A stretch of 17,458 nucleotides of DNA from Acidobacteriota bacterium (GCA_003225655.1 QIAW01000418.1:1-17458), one strand, 5' to 3'; positions 1-7,814 are shown, counted from the stretch's first letter. Program-made: numbers and translations. The notes: generated by a model from the sequence alone, not told the origin.

Positions 1-1289
1 AAGCTGATGGCATCAAGCATGCGTTCCATGATGGTGTGCAGACGGCGAGCGCCAATATTTTCTGTGTTCTCGTTCACACGAAAAGCAAAGTGTGCAATCT
101 CATTCAGGGCATCGTGGGTGAATTCCAACTTGAGCCCCTCGGTTTCAAGCAGGGCTGTGTATTGCTTGACCAGAGAAGACTTAGGCTCAGTAAGAATGCG
201 GATAAAGTCTTCCATGGTGAGCGACTGCAGTTCCACGCGGATAGGAAAGCGGCCTTGCAGCTCCGGGATCAGGTCGCTGGGCTTGGAGACGTGAAAGGCG
301 CCCGCCGCAATAAACAGAATATGGTCGGTGCGCACCATGCCGTAACGGGTGTTTACGGTTGTGCCCTCCACAATGGGAAGAATATCGCGCTGCACGCCCT
401 CGCGGGAAACGTCAGGTCCGTGGCCGCCCTCGCGGCCGGCGATCTTATCAATTTCATCGAGGAAAATGATGCCCGCCTGCTCCACACGCTCGACAGCGAT
501 GCGCGTCACCTGGTCCATATCAACGAGACGCTGCTCTTCTTCCTGGATCAAATATTCGATGGCCTCGCTGACCTTCATGCGGCGCTTCTTGGTGCGCTGG
601 CCAAAGATGTTGGGCAGCATGTCTTTGATGTTGATATCCATCTCCTCCACGCCCTGGTTGGAGATGATTTCAAATGCCGGGAAAGCCTTCTCGCGCACTT
701 CGAGTTCGACGGTGCGCTCATCGAGTTTGCCTTCACGCAGTTGCTGGCGCAGCTTCTCGCGTGTGCGCTGGTGGGAATCACTCTCGGCCAGAAGCAGATT
801 CGACGAGCCATCGGCGGGCGGGGTTGTCGCCGGGGGCAGCAGCAGATCGAGCAAACGCTCTTCCGCATTGAGTTCCGCCTTATCGGCCACGTCTTCCAGT
901 TTTTCCTGACGCACCATGTCAATGGCGATCTCGACCAAGTCGCGAACCATGGATTCGACATCCCGGCCCACATAGCCCACTTCCGTAAACTTCGAAGCTT
1001 CGACCTTCATGAAAGGCGAGTTGGCAAGCTTGGCCAGGCGACGCGCAATTTCCGTCTTGCCCACACCGGTAGGGCCTATCATGATGATGTTTTTGGGAAT
1101 AATTTCTTCCGCCAGTTCGGGGGTCAGCTTTTGTCGACGCATGCGGTTGCGCAGGGCAATGGCAACGGCGCGCTTGGCGTCCGCCTGGCCAATCACGTGC
1201 TTATCAAGTTCAGCAACAATCTCACGCGGAGTAAGCTCATCGAGCGCGAGTTCCTGTTCTTCAGCAGTTCCAGGGAGATAAAGAGCCAC
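1..1289 (-). CDS. hslU: HslU, ATPase subunit of the HslUV protease (3' end outside window)
   Basis: HslU is the AAA+ unfoldase that feeds substrates to the HslV peptidase in the cytoplasm. The 429 codons present read without interruption. Visible motifs are Walker A (GPTGVGKT, residues 72-79), the pore loop GYVGRD (105-110), Walker B (IIFLDEID, 274-281), the arginine-finger region ELQGRFPIRVEL (343-354) and the sensor-2 region NIGARRLHT (411-419). The family is about 440-460 residues, so only a short C-terminal piece is missing to the left. I chose the GTG start at 1289 because AGGAG lies 7 bases upstream (1297-1301) and the N-terminus VALYLPG leads into the conserved LTPREIVAELDKHVIGQ. It lies downstream of hslV on the same strand, the usual operon order. 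Unlike hslV, it shows no damage. Confidence 0.96.
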   Translation of the reverse strand, partial: MALYLPGTAEEQELALDELTPREIVAELDKHVIGQADAKRAVAIALRNRMRRQKLTPELAEEIIPKNIIMIGPTGVGKTEIARRLAKLANSPFMKVEASKFTEVGYVGRDVESMVRDLVEIAIDMVRQEKLEDVADKAELNAEERLLDLLLPPATTPPADGSSNLLLAESDSHQRTREKLRQQLREGKLDERTVELEVREKAFPAFEIISNQGVEEMDINIKDMLPNIFGQRTKKRRMKVSEAIEYLIQEEEQRLVDMDQVTRIAVERVEQAGIIFLDEIDKIAGREGGHGPDVSREGVQRDILPIVEGTTVNTRYGMVRTDHILFIAAGAFHVSKPSDLIPELQGRFPIRVELQSLTMEDFIRILTEPKSSLVKQYTALLETEGLKLEFTHDALNEIAHFAFRVNENTENIGARRLHTIMERMLDAIS

Positions 1290-1309
1290 AACAAAACTCC
1301 TAATAATAA

Positions 1310-1873
1310 CTATTTATCACTACACGAAGGGATACAGAGGAAATATTTAAAACGAATGCAATACAGTGAACATTTCATTCTCAGTGTCAACCTACCCCAA
1401 GGCCGCGTCAGCCTTGCAGCTCCTCGATGGTTACACTCTTGTTCGTAAGCGGCGGCGGTTGCGTAAGCGCCTCCGCTGCCGATAGCGGCAATGCCGGAAT
1501 CGGGCTCAATCACATCGCCTCCTCCACTGATTACAAAAGTCTGGCCCGTATCGCAGACCAGCAACAGCGCCTCGAGGTGGCGCAGGACTTTATCTGTGCG
1601 CCAGTCTTTTCCCAGCTCAACGGCGGCGCGCCCCATGTTGCCATGGTACTGCTCCAGCTTGGCCTCGAAGCGGCTGAAGAGCGAAAAGGCGTCGGCGGTG
1701 GAACCAGCAAACCCGGCGAGGACTTTATCCTGGTAAAGCTTGCGGATTTTTTTGGCGGTGTGTTTGATCACAGCCTCGCCCAGCGTCACCTGTCCGTCTG
1801 AGGCCATCACAACCTTGCCATCGCGGCGCACGCACAGAACCGTAGTGGAACGTATCAGTCGGGTTTTTGCCAT
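1310..1873 (-). pseudogene. hslV: HslV peptidase subunit with an internal out-of-frame deletion
   Basis: HslV is the threonine peptidase partner of HslU. The N-terminal part is typical: a short propeptide, then TTVLCVRRDGKVVMASDGQ, GFAGSTADAF, KDWRTDKVLRHLEALL and GDVIEPDSGIAAIGSGGAY. After ATAAA (ending at 1448) the family normally has about 28 more residues of helix and strand before a C-terminal TN..(I/V)T(I/V)EEL. Here that ending, TNKSVTIEELQG followed by TGA at 1408, comes only one base later and in another frame. The open frame instead runs on to 1310 with an unrelated basic tail. This fits a deletion of about 83 bases, not a single-base error. I use ATG at 1873; an in-frame TTG lies 9 bases upstream. 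TATAAT sits at 1889-1894. It may be a true loss of HslV or an assembly error. Confidence 0.85.
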
Positions 1874-1888
1874 AAGAGCCAATTCTTG

Positions 1889-1894
1889 ATTATA
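1889..1894 (-). promoter_or_regulatory. -10 box of the hslV promoter
   Basis: On the minus strand a perfect TATAAT lies 15 bases before the hslV ATG, so the transcript would have a leader of roughly 9 bases and no strong Shine-Dalgarno. The -35 position 17 bases upstream (TGCAGC) is a poor match to TTGACA, so the call rests mainly on the -10 box. Confidence 0.45.
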
Positions 1895-2021
1895 CCGTTG
1901 CGGACGGGAGTGCTGCAGGTGCGGGAAAGGGGATGTGCCTCAAAACTGCGGGCGGGCGGGAAATTGGAAGAATGTGGGGCAAGATGCCCCAAGCGACAGC
2001 CGGAGAAGGCCAACGTCACGC

Positions 2022-2489
2022 TCAACGTCTACGTGAGCTACGAAATCCGTCGATGCCCCAGACTTCGCCGGCATACGTTGTAAAGAAGACAGCGAAAAGC
2101 AACAGCAACGGGATGTGATCGAGCTGATTGGCAACATAGTGCCAAGGCGGCCGCTGCCCTGCGCCGTGCCAAGTGGCGAGAATAAGGTTCAGCATGTGCA
2201 ACATGCCCAGAACGGACGCCGGACGGACCCAAAAACCCAGAACCAGGCAAATACCAATGGCGAGTTCGAGCGCGCCCACTGTGTATGCGAAGAACACTGC
2301 ATGCGGCATCACGAAGCGCGCCAGCAATCTGCCGTAAAACGATACCGCCTCTACGCCGATGTAGGACTGGAGATACTTTTGAAAGCCACCGTGAGCAAAG
2401 GCGGTCGAGGCAACTTTAAACTCACCCAGAAAGAGGAACATTACGCCTGTAAGTATCCGGGCGAAGGCGATGGTGCGGTTGGTTCTCAT
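2022..2489 (-). CDS. DoxX-family integral membrane protein
   Basis: This 155-residue protein has four hydrophobic segments (roughly residues 5-25, 62-82, 85-103 and 120-138), the four-helix layout and size of the DoxX/DoxD family. The first helix carries the family-like pattern ARILTGVMFLFLGEFK, and the third segment has GFWVRPASVLGMLHML. DoxX-type proteins are linked to membrane redox functions, but the substrate of this one cannot be told from sequence. Its ATG overlaps the stop of the DUF3052 gene upstream (ATGA, 2486-2489), so the two are probably translationally coupled. No clear Shine-Dalgarno is seen, which fits coupling. It is the last gene of the ridA-amidohydrolase-DUF3052-DoxX run; 149 bases then separate it from hslV. 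Confidence 0.85.
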   Translation of the reverse strand: MRTNRTIAFARILTGVMFLFLGEFKVASTAFAHGGFQKYLQSYIGVEAVSFYGRLLARFVMPHAVFFAYTVGALELAIGICLVLGFWVRPASVLGMLHMLNLILATWHGAGQRPPWHYVANQLDHIPLLLLFAVFFTTYAGEVWGIDGFRSSRRR

Positions 2490-2929
2490 GTTGTTCGTTT
2501 CGTGGCGGTGATTTTTGTGCTTCTCGGTTTTTGTGCGGGGCGATTTTTGAGGCGGACCACAAATTTCAACCCGGACCAGACCTCATTAACAGCGCAGACC
2601 TTCACGTCGACCAAGCCGGTGGCGAGTCCGATGCTGCGAACAATATTTTCATCCAAGTCGGATTCCACGCCGGAGCTCTTCTTCGGCCAGGAGATCCAGA
2701 GCATTCCAGCAGGAGCAAGCTTTGCCGCCCAAAGTGGAAATTTGGCGTCAAGTTCGGCCTGGCTCTTCACAAACAAATGCACAAAATCAAGTGGCGGCCT
2801 GCCTTTTGAGTGCCTCGGTGGAATTCCCAGCTCTTTCACGACATCGGGTGGGACTTGAATCAAAGCCGCGTTAAAGCTCTCTTTGATGCCTAGTTTCTTG
2901 ATCAGTGGTGTTCCCGAGTAACCGGCCAT
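2486..2929 (-). CDS. DUF3052 family protein
   Basis: A soluble 147-residue protein beginning MAGYSGTPLIKKLGIK. It contains VHLFVKSQAELDAKFP, LAPAGMLWISWPKKSSGV and IGLATGLVDVKVCAVNEVWS, which I recognise as the conserved core of DUF3052. Members often occur as single-domain bacterial proteins of unknown biochemical function. A Lys/Arg/Thr-rich tail follows the domain from about residue 127. The gene starts 5 bases after the amidohydrolase stop and ends overlapping the DoxX start, so it sits inside a tight operon. There is no strong Shine-Dalgarno; translation is probably coupled to the gene upstream. Family assignment is confident, function unknown. Confidence 0.88.
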   Translation of the reverse strand: MAGYSGTPLIKKLGIKESFNAALIQVPPDVVKELGIPPRHSKGRPPLDFVHLFVKSQAELDAKFPLWAAKLAPAGMLWISWPKKSSGVESDLDENIVRSIGLATGLVDVKVCAVNEVWSGLKFVVRLKNRPAQKPRSTKITATKRTT

Positions 2930-2934
2930 AGTCG

Positions 2935-4272
2935 TTATTGAAGCTCGTTCTTGAAGACCTTTCCGTCTTTCATCACAAATTTGACTGATTTCAATTCGTT
3001 CACGTCTTTCAACGGATCGCCGGAGACGGCGACAATATCGGCATAGGCGCCGGGAGCAACGACGCCCAGTTCGCCTTGCATATCCAGCAGCTCAGCCGCA
3101 CGGGAGGTTGCGGCCTGGATTGCGGACATCGGCGGCATGCCGAACTCAACCATGCGTCCGAACTCCTGGGCGATAGAATCGTTCCAACTGAAGCCGCCCA
3201 CATCTGTGCCAAATGCAATTTTTACTCCCGCTTTCATGGCCTTTTGGAAGGAAATGATATGCATTGCTGCGCGCTTGCGGTCACGTTTGCCCGCGGGCGT
3301 ATCTTCCGGGGCCCACCAGGAATAGTAAACGCTCAGCGTTGGCACATACCATGTGCCTTGCTTGAGCATTTGGGCGATATTAGCATCGGTAAGCTCCAAA
3401 CCATGCTCAAGGGAATCGCATCCGCCGTCGAGTGCACGCTGCAGTCCCTCGCCGTTATAGACGTGGCATGCAACTTTTTTCTTCCAGCCATGGACTTCAT
3501 CCACTATGGCTTTGAGTTCTTCCATCGTAAGAGTAGGCTGGGAAACCAAATTGCCCTGCTTGTCGAGCCAGGAGCGATGGGTCATGTAGACCTTGACCCA
3601 ATCCACCCCGTTATCCAGTTGCTCGCGGGCCGCCTTGCGGGCCTGGACGGGACCGTCAATGATTTGGACCCCTTTGGGCAGGGTGCTCTCAATTTCAGGG
3701 GCATAACCTTCGAGCGGATACCCACCGGTAGTAGAGATGGCCCGGCCTGAAGCAAAGATGCGGGGACCGGGAATGTATCCTTGTTCTATGGCACGTTTGA
3801 TGCCGACATCGCCGTATCCGGCGCCTTCCGTTTCCACATCGCGAATAGTGGTAAAACCCTGCTCCAAAGCGCGGCGCGCAGAAACCGTGGCACGGGCGGC
3901 GCGGTAGGCGAGTCCATACTTCAAGAGCTGCACGTCATAACCACCTTCGGCGGGGTCCTCTCCTTGCAGAAAAATGTGAGTGTGGGAGTCAATGAGTCCG
4001 GGCAGCACCGTGGCGCGGCTTAGATCGATGATCTCGACTCCTGGGCCGCCGGGAACTGCTTCAGCGGCTTGCTCCGGCAAGACCTTTTCAATGCGGTTGC
4101 CACGAATAACGATGATTTGATTGCGGTGTGGCTGGGCTGAAGATCCATCAATGAGTGTGCCCGCACGGATGACTTTGATTTGCTCGCCGTTCTTGGCTGA
4201 CACGCCGGATTTTTCCTGCGCGAAAGCCGTGATGACAAGCAAAAGCGGCAGAAGTTGTTTGCAAATGGCCAT
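2935..4272 (-). CDS. Secreted metal-dependent amidohydrolase (imidazolonepropionase/prolidase-like)
   Basis: A 445-residue amidohydrolase-superfamily enzyme. Metal-site residues are visible in order: HTH at 97-99 in LIDSHTHIF, a likely carboxylated lysine K227 in DWVKVYMT, H270 in ACHVY, H290 in LEHGLEL and D357 in FGTDVGG. The C-terminus has the usual GVVAPGAYADIVAVSGDPL strand returning to the beta-sandwich. The N-terminus (LLPLLLVITAFAQ) is a signal peptide with likely cleavage after AFA, and no lipobox cysteine, so the enzyme is probably periplasmic or exported. Related secreted enzymes act on Xaa-Pro dipeptides or cyclic amides; the substrate here is not readable. AAGGA lies 6 bases before the ATG. 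It follows the ridA-like gene by 37 bases and precedes DUF3052 by 5. Confidence 0.92.
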   Translation of the reverse strand: MAICKQLLPLLLVITAFAQEKSGVSAKNGEQIKVIRAGTLIDGSSAQPHRNQIIVIRGNRIEKVLPEQAAEAVPGGPGVEIIDLSRATVLPGLIDSHTHIFLQGEDPAEGGYDVQLLKYGLAYRAARATVSARRALEQGFTTIRDVETEGAGYGDVGIKRAIEQGYIPGPRIFASGRAISTTGGYPLEGYAPEIESTLPKGVQIIDGPVQARKAAREQLDNGVDWVKVYMTHRSWLDKQGNLVSQPTLTMEELKAIVDEVHGWKKKVACHVYNGEGLQRALDGGCDSLEHGLELTDANIAQMLKQGTWYVPTLSVYYSWWAPEDTPAGKRDRKRAAMHIISFQKAMKAGVKIAFGTDVGGFSWNDSIAQEFGRMVEFGMPPMSAIQAATSRAAELLDMQGELGVVAPGAYADIVAVSGDPLKDVNELKSVKFVMKDGKVFKNELQ

Positions 4273-4309
4273 GCTTATTCCTTTGTTCGCGGAGCATCAA
4301 GGTCCCAGT

Positions 4310-4669
4310 TTAGTCGGCGGCGCCAATAATAGCTTCGGCTTCGATTTCGACTACCATCTCCGGCGAGATCAGCTTGCTGACTTCCACCATCGCCGTCGCT
4401 GGCCGAATGTCTTTGAAGAACTCTCCATGAGCGCGGCCCACCTGCTCCCAGTCAGCAATGTTTGTGAGACTGGCACCTGCCTTTTTCAGCGCCGATTCAA
4501 TATTCTTCAAGGTCTGTACAGTTTGGGTGTAGGCATCACCCGCGACTTTTCCGTCGGCGTCGGTTCCGGTGGTGCCGGAGATGTGCACTACGTTTCCGAT
4601 ACGTACCGCTCGCGAATACCCTATGATCGGCTCCCAGCGCGTTCCACTTGATATGTTCTGACGAGGCAT
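4310..4669 (-). CDS. RidA/YjgF-family protein lacking the catalytic arginine, with a short internal deletion
   Basis: RidA-family proteins are small trimeric enzymes; archetypal RidA hydrolyses reactive enamines and imines from PLP enzymes. Family landmarks are HISGTTGTD, the TVQTLKNIESALKKAGASL helix, DWEQVGRAHGEFF and IRPATAMVEVSKLI..VVEIEAEAII. Two oddities appear. At the position of E. coli RidA Arg105 (PARSCVEV) this protein reads PATAMVEV, so the imine-hydrolysing arginine is absent, as in the Rid4-7 type subgroups. Also SLTN (residue 70) runs directly into IADWEQ, whereas relatives have about ten residues of a beta-strand (pattern VVRTRMYVT) between them. The loss is in frame, so a 119-residue product is still made. 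It is the first gene of the operon and its ATG has no Shine-Dalgarno. Confidence 0.88.
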   Translation of the reverse strand: MPRQNISSGTRWEPIIGYSRAVRIGNVVHISGTTGTDADGKVAGDAYTQTVQTLKNIESALKKAGASLTNIADWEQVGRAHGEFFKDIRPATAMVEVSKLISPEMVVEIEAEAIIGAAD

Positions 4670-4686
4670 AAAATTTGGGTGTCAGC

Positions 4687-4715
4687 ATTCTATTCAGAAC
4701 GCACGCTTAGGACAA
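4687..4715 (-). promoter_or_regulatory. Sigma-70-type promoter for the ridA-amidohydrolase operon
   Basis: On the minus strand TTGTCC (4710-4715) is followed after exactly 17 bases by TAGAAT (4687-4692). The predicted start falls near 4680, about 10 bases before the ridA-like ATG at 4669. It lies in the 78-base divergent gap between the RidA-like and CPBP genes. Confidence 0.5.
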
Positions 4716-4747
4716 GTTGCTGGTAGACTCAGATCTTCAGCACAAAC

Positions 4748-5551
4748 ATGGATTTGGAACCGGCTAATCCTATGCTTGAACCCGCAGCCGCAGACACCAC
4801 TGCGCAGCTCGCCAATCCGACCGTGCAAGCCACATACATTCACCTGGAGCCCGCCAAGCCCGCTTCGACCTCTGTGCGAAAACTCGAGTTGCTTCTGCTT
4901 TTGACGATAGCAATCGGGCCTTACCTGTTTAACGCTCTTTATGTTTATTGGTACGGTATTTCAGAACAGGATCTGTCATATGTCCGGGTGCGGCTGGCAA
5001 GTGGGATCATTCACGAAATGAGTTCGCTGGCCTTGTTGATCTACATCTTGTTCCGGCAGGGACGTGCGTTGCGCAACATCGGTCTTTCGTTCCGATGGCT
5101 TGATATCCCAGTTTCCGTCGCTCTATTTGTGCTGGCTTACATAGCGCACTATCTTTGTTATCTCAATATCTATTATTTGCACTATTTCTGGACGCAACGC
5201 CGTTTGGAGCCTTGGAATAATATTTCCTCGATTCTGGGTACGCATGCCTCTGTGGCCGCCATCTTGTTCATCTTGATCAATCCCTTTTTCGAAGAGCTGA
5301 TTGCACGCGCTTATGTGATGTCTGAGATTACCGCTTTAACGAAGAGTGTGTATGTGGCGGGAATTGTCAGTGTAGGAATGCAAGCCTTGTATCACCTCTA
5401 TCAGGGAGTTCCTAACGCACTCTCCGTAGCTGCACTATTTACGGTTTTCTCTTTGTATTACGGAAAGAGCCGGAGAATCCTGCCGGTCATCTTGGCCCAC
5501 CTCTACCTTGATGCTATCGGAACCGCGTATCTTTATTTCCGGCACCACTGA
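4748..5551 (+). CDS. CPBP-family intramembrane metalloprotease
   Basis: A polytopic 267-residue protein of the CPBP (CAAX protease / bacteriocin-processing, also called Abi) family. The conserved membrane motifs are present: EELIAR (E182, E183, R187), an H216 motif in LYHLYQG, and HLYLD (H251, D255) near the C-terminus. These are the presumed zinc ligands and catalytic glutamate. About six to seven hydrophobic segments can be traced from residue 47 on, after a Pro/Ala/Glu-rich soluble N-terminus of about 43 residues. Bacterial members process or degrade membrane or lipidated peptides, but this one's substrate is unknown and no bacteriocin-like partner is next to it. It is divergent from the ridA operon; no strong Shine-Dalgarno precedes the ATG. 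Confidence 0.88.
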   Translation: MDLEPANPMLEPAAADTTAQLANPTVQATYIHLEPAKPASTSVRKLELLLLLTIAIGPYLFNALYVYWYGISEQDLSYVRVRLASGIIHEMSSLALLIYILFRQGRALRNIGLSFRWLDIPVSVALFVLAYIAHYLCYLNIYYLHYFWTQRRLEPWNNISSILGTHASVAAILFILINPFFEELIARAYVMSEITALTKSVYVAGIVSVGMQALYHLYQGVPNALSVAALFTVFSLYYGKSRRILPVILAHLYLDAIGTAYLYFRHH

Positions 5552-5772
5552 TTGGCGCTGACGATTCTCTTTAGTGCGGCCACTCGGCAAGCTTGCATCT
5601 AGTCCGCGCTGGCTTTGCACTCACCAGAGCTGACTGCTAACAAAATGCGCCAGGGGCCGACTTTCCTATTGCACCAAAGAACCAATAAGCCTTAGATTGC
5701 CATCAAATATGTAGTTTCCCCTGTACGAAAGCAGGTTGGACTGTACGTCGCGGGAGGAGTGTACATATATAT

Positions 5773-6324
5773 ATGATCGCGGAGTCGAATCCATTACTAA
5801 GACTGTTTCAGGAGCTTGTCAGCTACCATTTTTCGTCGGATGTGGGTATCCGGGACTCAGAGGTCCATGCCTACGTCTCTAATTTGCTGTGTGAATTCTG
5901 CGACATGGAGCAGCTCTACAAAGTTCGTGACGCCGCTGGCCGGCCATTGCATGATGTGGGCGAAATGCTGCTAGAGTCAGATCCGGTGTATGGTGAGGCG
6001 CCCTCGTTCGATCGCGAGCGCCAGGTACGCAAGCACATCGGCGACTATACCCTCTTTTTCACTGGATTATTTCCTGAGAGCCTCAACCATTACCGTCTGC
6101 GCCGTCAACGGCTGGAGAGCTTTGTTGATTTCATGAAGGCGGGCAAGGAAAGTTACTACATTGTTTCGAAATTCGAGCATTTTGAATATGCCAAGGTGGC
6201 GCCTCTGTTCGCGCGTCTTTCCAAAGAATTCGAGCACTGCGTGTACGGTTTGAACCAAGTAAAGAATGATCTCCAGGAAATGCAGCATCCTATCGTACAA
6301 AAGCAAAAACAGTTGATGATGTAA
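5773..6324 (+). CDS. Conserved-looking hypothetical protein
   Basis: I do not recognise this 183-residue protein. It is soluble, rich in aromatic and charged residues, and predicted mainly helical. Features include EFCDMEQLYKV (about 41-51), LESDPVYGEAPSFDRERQVRKHIGDYTLFFTGLFPESL (about 67-104) and a C-terminal helix ending in QKQKQLMM. There is no signal peptide, membrane segment or known catalytic motif. Base use looks like its neighbours and the frame is long and clean, so it is likely a real gene. GGAGGAG lies at 5753-5759, about 13 bases before the ATG at 5773, slightly further than ideal. It precedes glyA by about 200 bases, with a likely terminator between, so the two are probably not one transcript. 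Confidence 0.75.
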   Translation: MIAESNPLLRLFQELVSYHFSSDVGIRDSEVHAYVSNLLCEFCDMEQLYKVRDAAGRPLHDVGEMLLESDPVYGEAPSFDRERQVRKHIGDYTLFFTGLFPESLNHYRLRRQRLESFVDFMKAGKESYYIVSKFEHFEYAKVAPLFARLSKEFEHCVYGLNQVKNDLQEMQHPIVQKQKQLMM

Positions 6325-6335
6325 GCTTACTGCTC

Positions 6336-6366
6336 CCAATCCCGGGGCCAGTTTGGGTTGGTTTTT
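6336..6366 (+). terminator. Probable intrinsic terminator after the 183-aa gene
   Basis: CCAA-T-CCC (6336-6343) pairs with GGGTTGG (6355-6361) with one bulged T, and five T follow directly. It lies 12 bases after the stop codon of the upstream gene. The stem is short, so the call is moderate. Confidence 0.45.
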
Positions 6367-6461
6367 CTCCTCCATTTTTGATGTTTGTCCCAATACTTTA
6401 GTTCTTCTTCGGGTGTATGTCCCCGTCAAGCTTGTCTAATTGTGTGCCCCGTGTCTCGGAA

Positions 6462-6490
6462 TTGATCCACAGCGGGAAAATTCCTTTAAT
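6462..6490 (+). promoter_or_regulatory. Candidate promoter for glyA
   Basis: TTGATC (6462-6467) and TTTAAT (6485-6490) are separated by 17 bases, giving a start near 6497. A second -10-like TAGAAT at 6512-6517 lies only 10 bases before the ATG at 6528 and could give a leaderless transcript, but it has no matching -35. Confidence 0.35.
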
Positions 6491-6527
6491 GCTCTCTGGC
6501 TTCAATGCTGCTAGAATTTTGTTAGTT

Positions 6528-7814
6528 ATGAAGTCCAACTGGATGTCACAACCGCTTTCCGGAACCGACCCGCAAATTGCTGCGGCCTTGGAGAATGAGG
6601 CACGCCGTCAGCACGAAGGCTTGGAGCTAATCGCCTCAGAAAACTTTGTCAGTGAGGCTGTACTCGAGGCCATGGGGTCAGTATTTACCAATAAATACGC
6701 GGAAGGCTATCCAGGGAAACGCTACTACGGCGGATGCGAGTATGCAGATATTGTCGAAAATCTGGCACGTGATCGGGCCAAACAACTCTTCGGCGCCGAA
6801 CATGCCAATGTACAGCCTCATGCCGGTTCACAGGCAAACATGGCTGCTATGTACGCTGTATTGCAACCGGGTGACACCATTCTGGGCCTGAACTTAGCGC
6901 ATGGGGGCCATCTTACCCACGGACATCATCTGAATTTCTCAGGCAAGACCTACAAGGTTGTTCCCTATGGAGTCACGCGAGAAACCGAAACAATCGATTA
7001 TGGTGAACTCGAACAAATTGCAGAGCGTGAACGTCCTAAGCTGATCATCGGCGGCGGTAGCGCTTATGCCCGCATTATTGACTTTGCTCGCATGCGACAG
7101 ATTGCCGATAAAGTCGGGGCTCTCTATTTAGTCGATATGGCCCATTTCGCCGGTTTGGTCGCGGGCGGTGTACATCCTAGTCCCGTTCCACATGCGCATA
7201 TCGTGACTTCTACTACCCATAAAACGTTACGCGGTCCGCGCGCGGGAATGATCCTCAGCAAAACGGAGTTTGCCGCTGCAATAGATAAGGTTGTCTTCCC
7301 GGGAATCCAGGGCGGACCGCTCGTACACATCATTGCCGCCAAAGCCGTGTGTTTCCAGGAAGCCATGCAGCCCGCCTTTAAGGACTATGCCCGCCAAGTC
7401 GTGGCTAACGCCAAGGTTCTGGCGGAAACGCTATCGAAAGAAGGATTTCGCATCATCTCCGGCGGTACTGATACCCACCTGATGTTGGTGGATGTCTTTT
7501 CCAAAGGCATGCTCGGGAGCGAGGCTGAAAAGGCGCTGGGTGAGGCCGGCATTACTGTTAATAAAAATGCGATTCCTTTCGACACCAATCCGCCGCTTAA
7601 GCCCAGCGGCATACGCTTGGGCACCCCGGCGCTGACCACGCGCGGCATGGAGCAAGACCAGATGCGGCAAGTAGGATTGTGGATCGCTGAGGCTCTTAAC
7701 CACCGCACCAATTCTGCAGTGCTCACTCGTATTCGCAAGCAGATCCTGGAATTATGCGAGACTTTCCCTCTCTACCCGGAGCGGAGGGCGAAAGCCATGG
7801 AAAGCGTCCGTTAG
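6528..7814 (+). CDS. glyA: Serine hydroxymethyltransferase
   Basis: SHMT interconverts serine and glycine with tetrahydrofolate, the main source of one-carbon units, in the cytoplasm. The protein is full length (428 residues from this start). Family motifs are GLELIASENFVS, NKYAEGYPGKRYYGGCE, HANVQPHAGSQAN, LNLAHGGHLTHG, VDMAHFAGLVAGG (D203 and H206 contact PLP) and the PLP-lysine motif STTHKTLRGPRAG with K232. The C-terminus has NKNAIPFD and GIRLGTPALTTRGM. The frame is open back to 6417, but the conserved N-terminus begins near MSQPLSGTDPQIAAAL, so the ATG at 6528 or at 6543 is likelier. Neither has a Shine-Dalgarno; I prefer 6528 because of the TAGAAT just upstream. The gene stands alone. 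Confidence 0.96.
   Translation: MKSNWMSQPLSGTDPQIAAALENEARRQHEGLELIASENFVSEAVLEAMGSVFTNKYAEGYPGKRYYGGCEYADIVENLARDRAKQLFGAEHANVQPHAGSQANMAAMYAVLQPGDTILGLNLAHGGHLTHGHHLNFSGKTYKVVPYGVTRETETIDYGELEQIAERERPKLIIGGGSAYARIIDFARMRQIADKVGALYLVDMAHFAGLVAGGVHPSPVPHAHIVTSTTHKTLRGPRAGMILSKTEFAAAIDKVVFPGIQGGPLVHIIAAKAVCFQEAMQPAFKDYARQVVANAKVLAETLSKEGFRIISGGTDTHLMLVDVFSKGMLGSEAEKALGEAGITVNKNAIPFDTNPPLKPSGIRLGTPALTTRGMEQDQMRQVGLWIAEALNHRTNSAVLTRIRKQILELCETFPLYPERRAKAMESVR

Noticed and set aside
36..1448. 470-codon open frame on the plus strand
   Set aside because: It is antisense to hslU and the hslV end; HslU motifs on the minus strand are unambiguous and the plus-strand product has no domain logic.
5721..5747. 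CTGTACG repeated twice upstream of the 183-aa gene
   Set aside because: Seven-base words 20 bases apart are not unusual, and no promoter element could be tied to them.
6325..6527. Glycine or folate-type riboswitch before glyA
   Set aside because: No conserved aptamer core was recognised; only a terminator of the upstream gene and promoter-like boxes.
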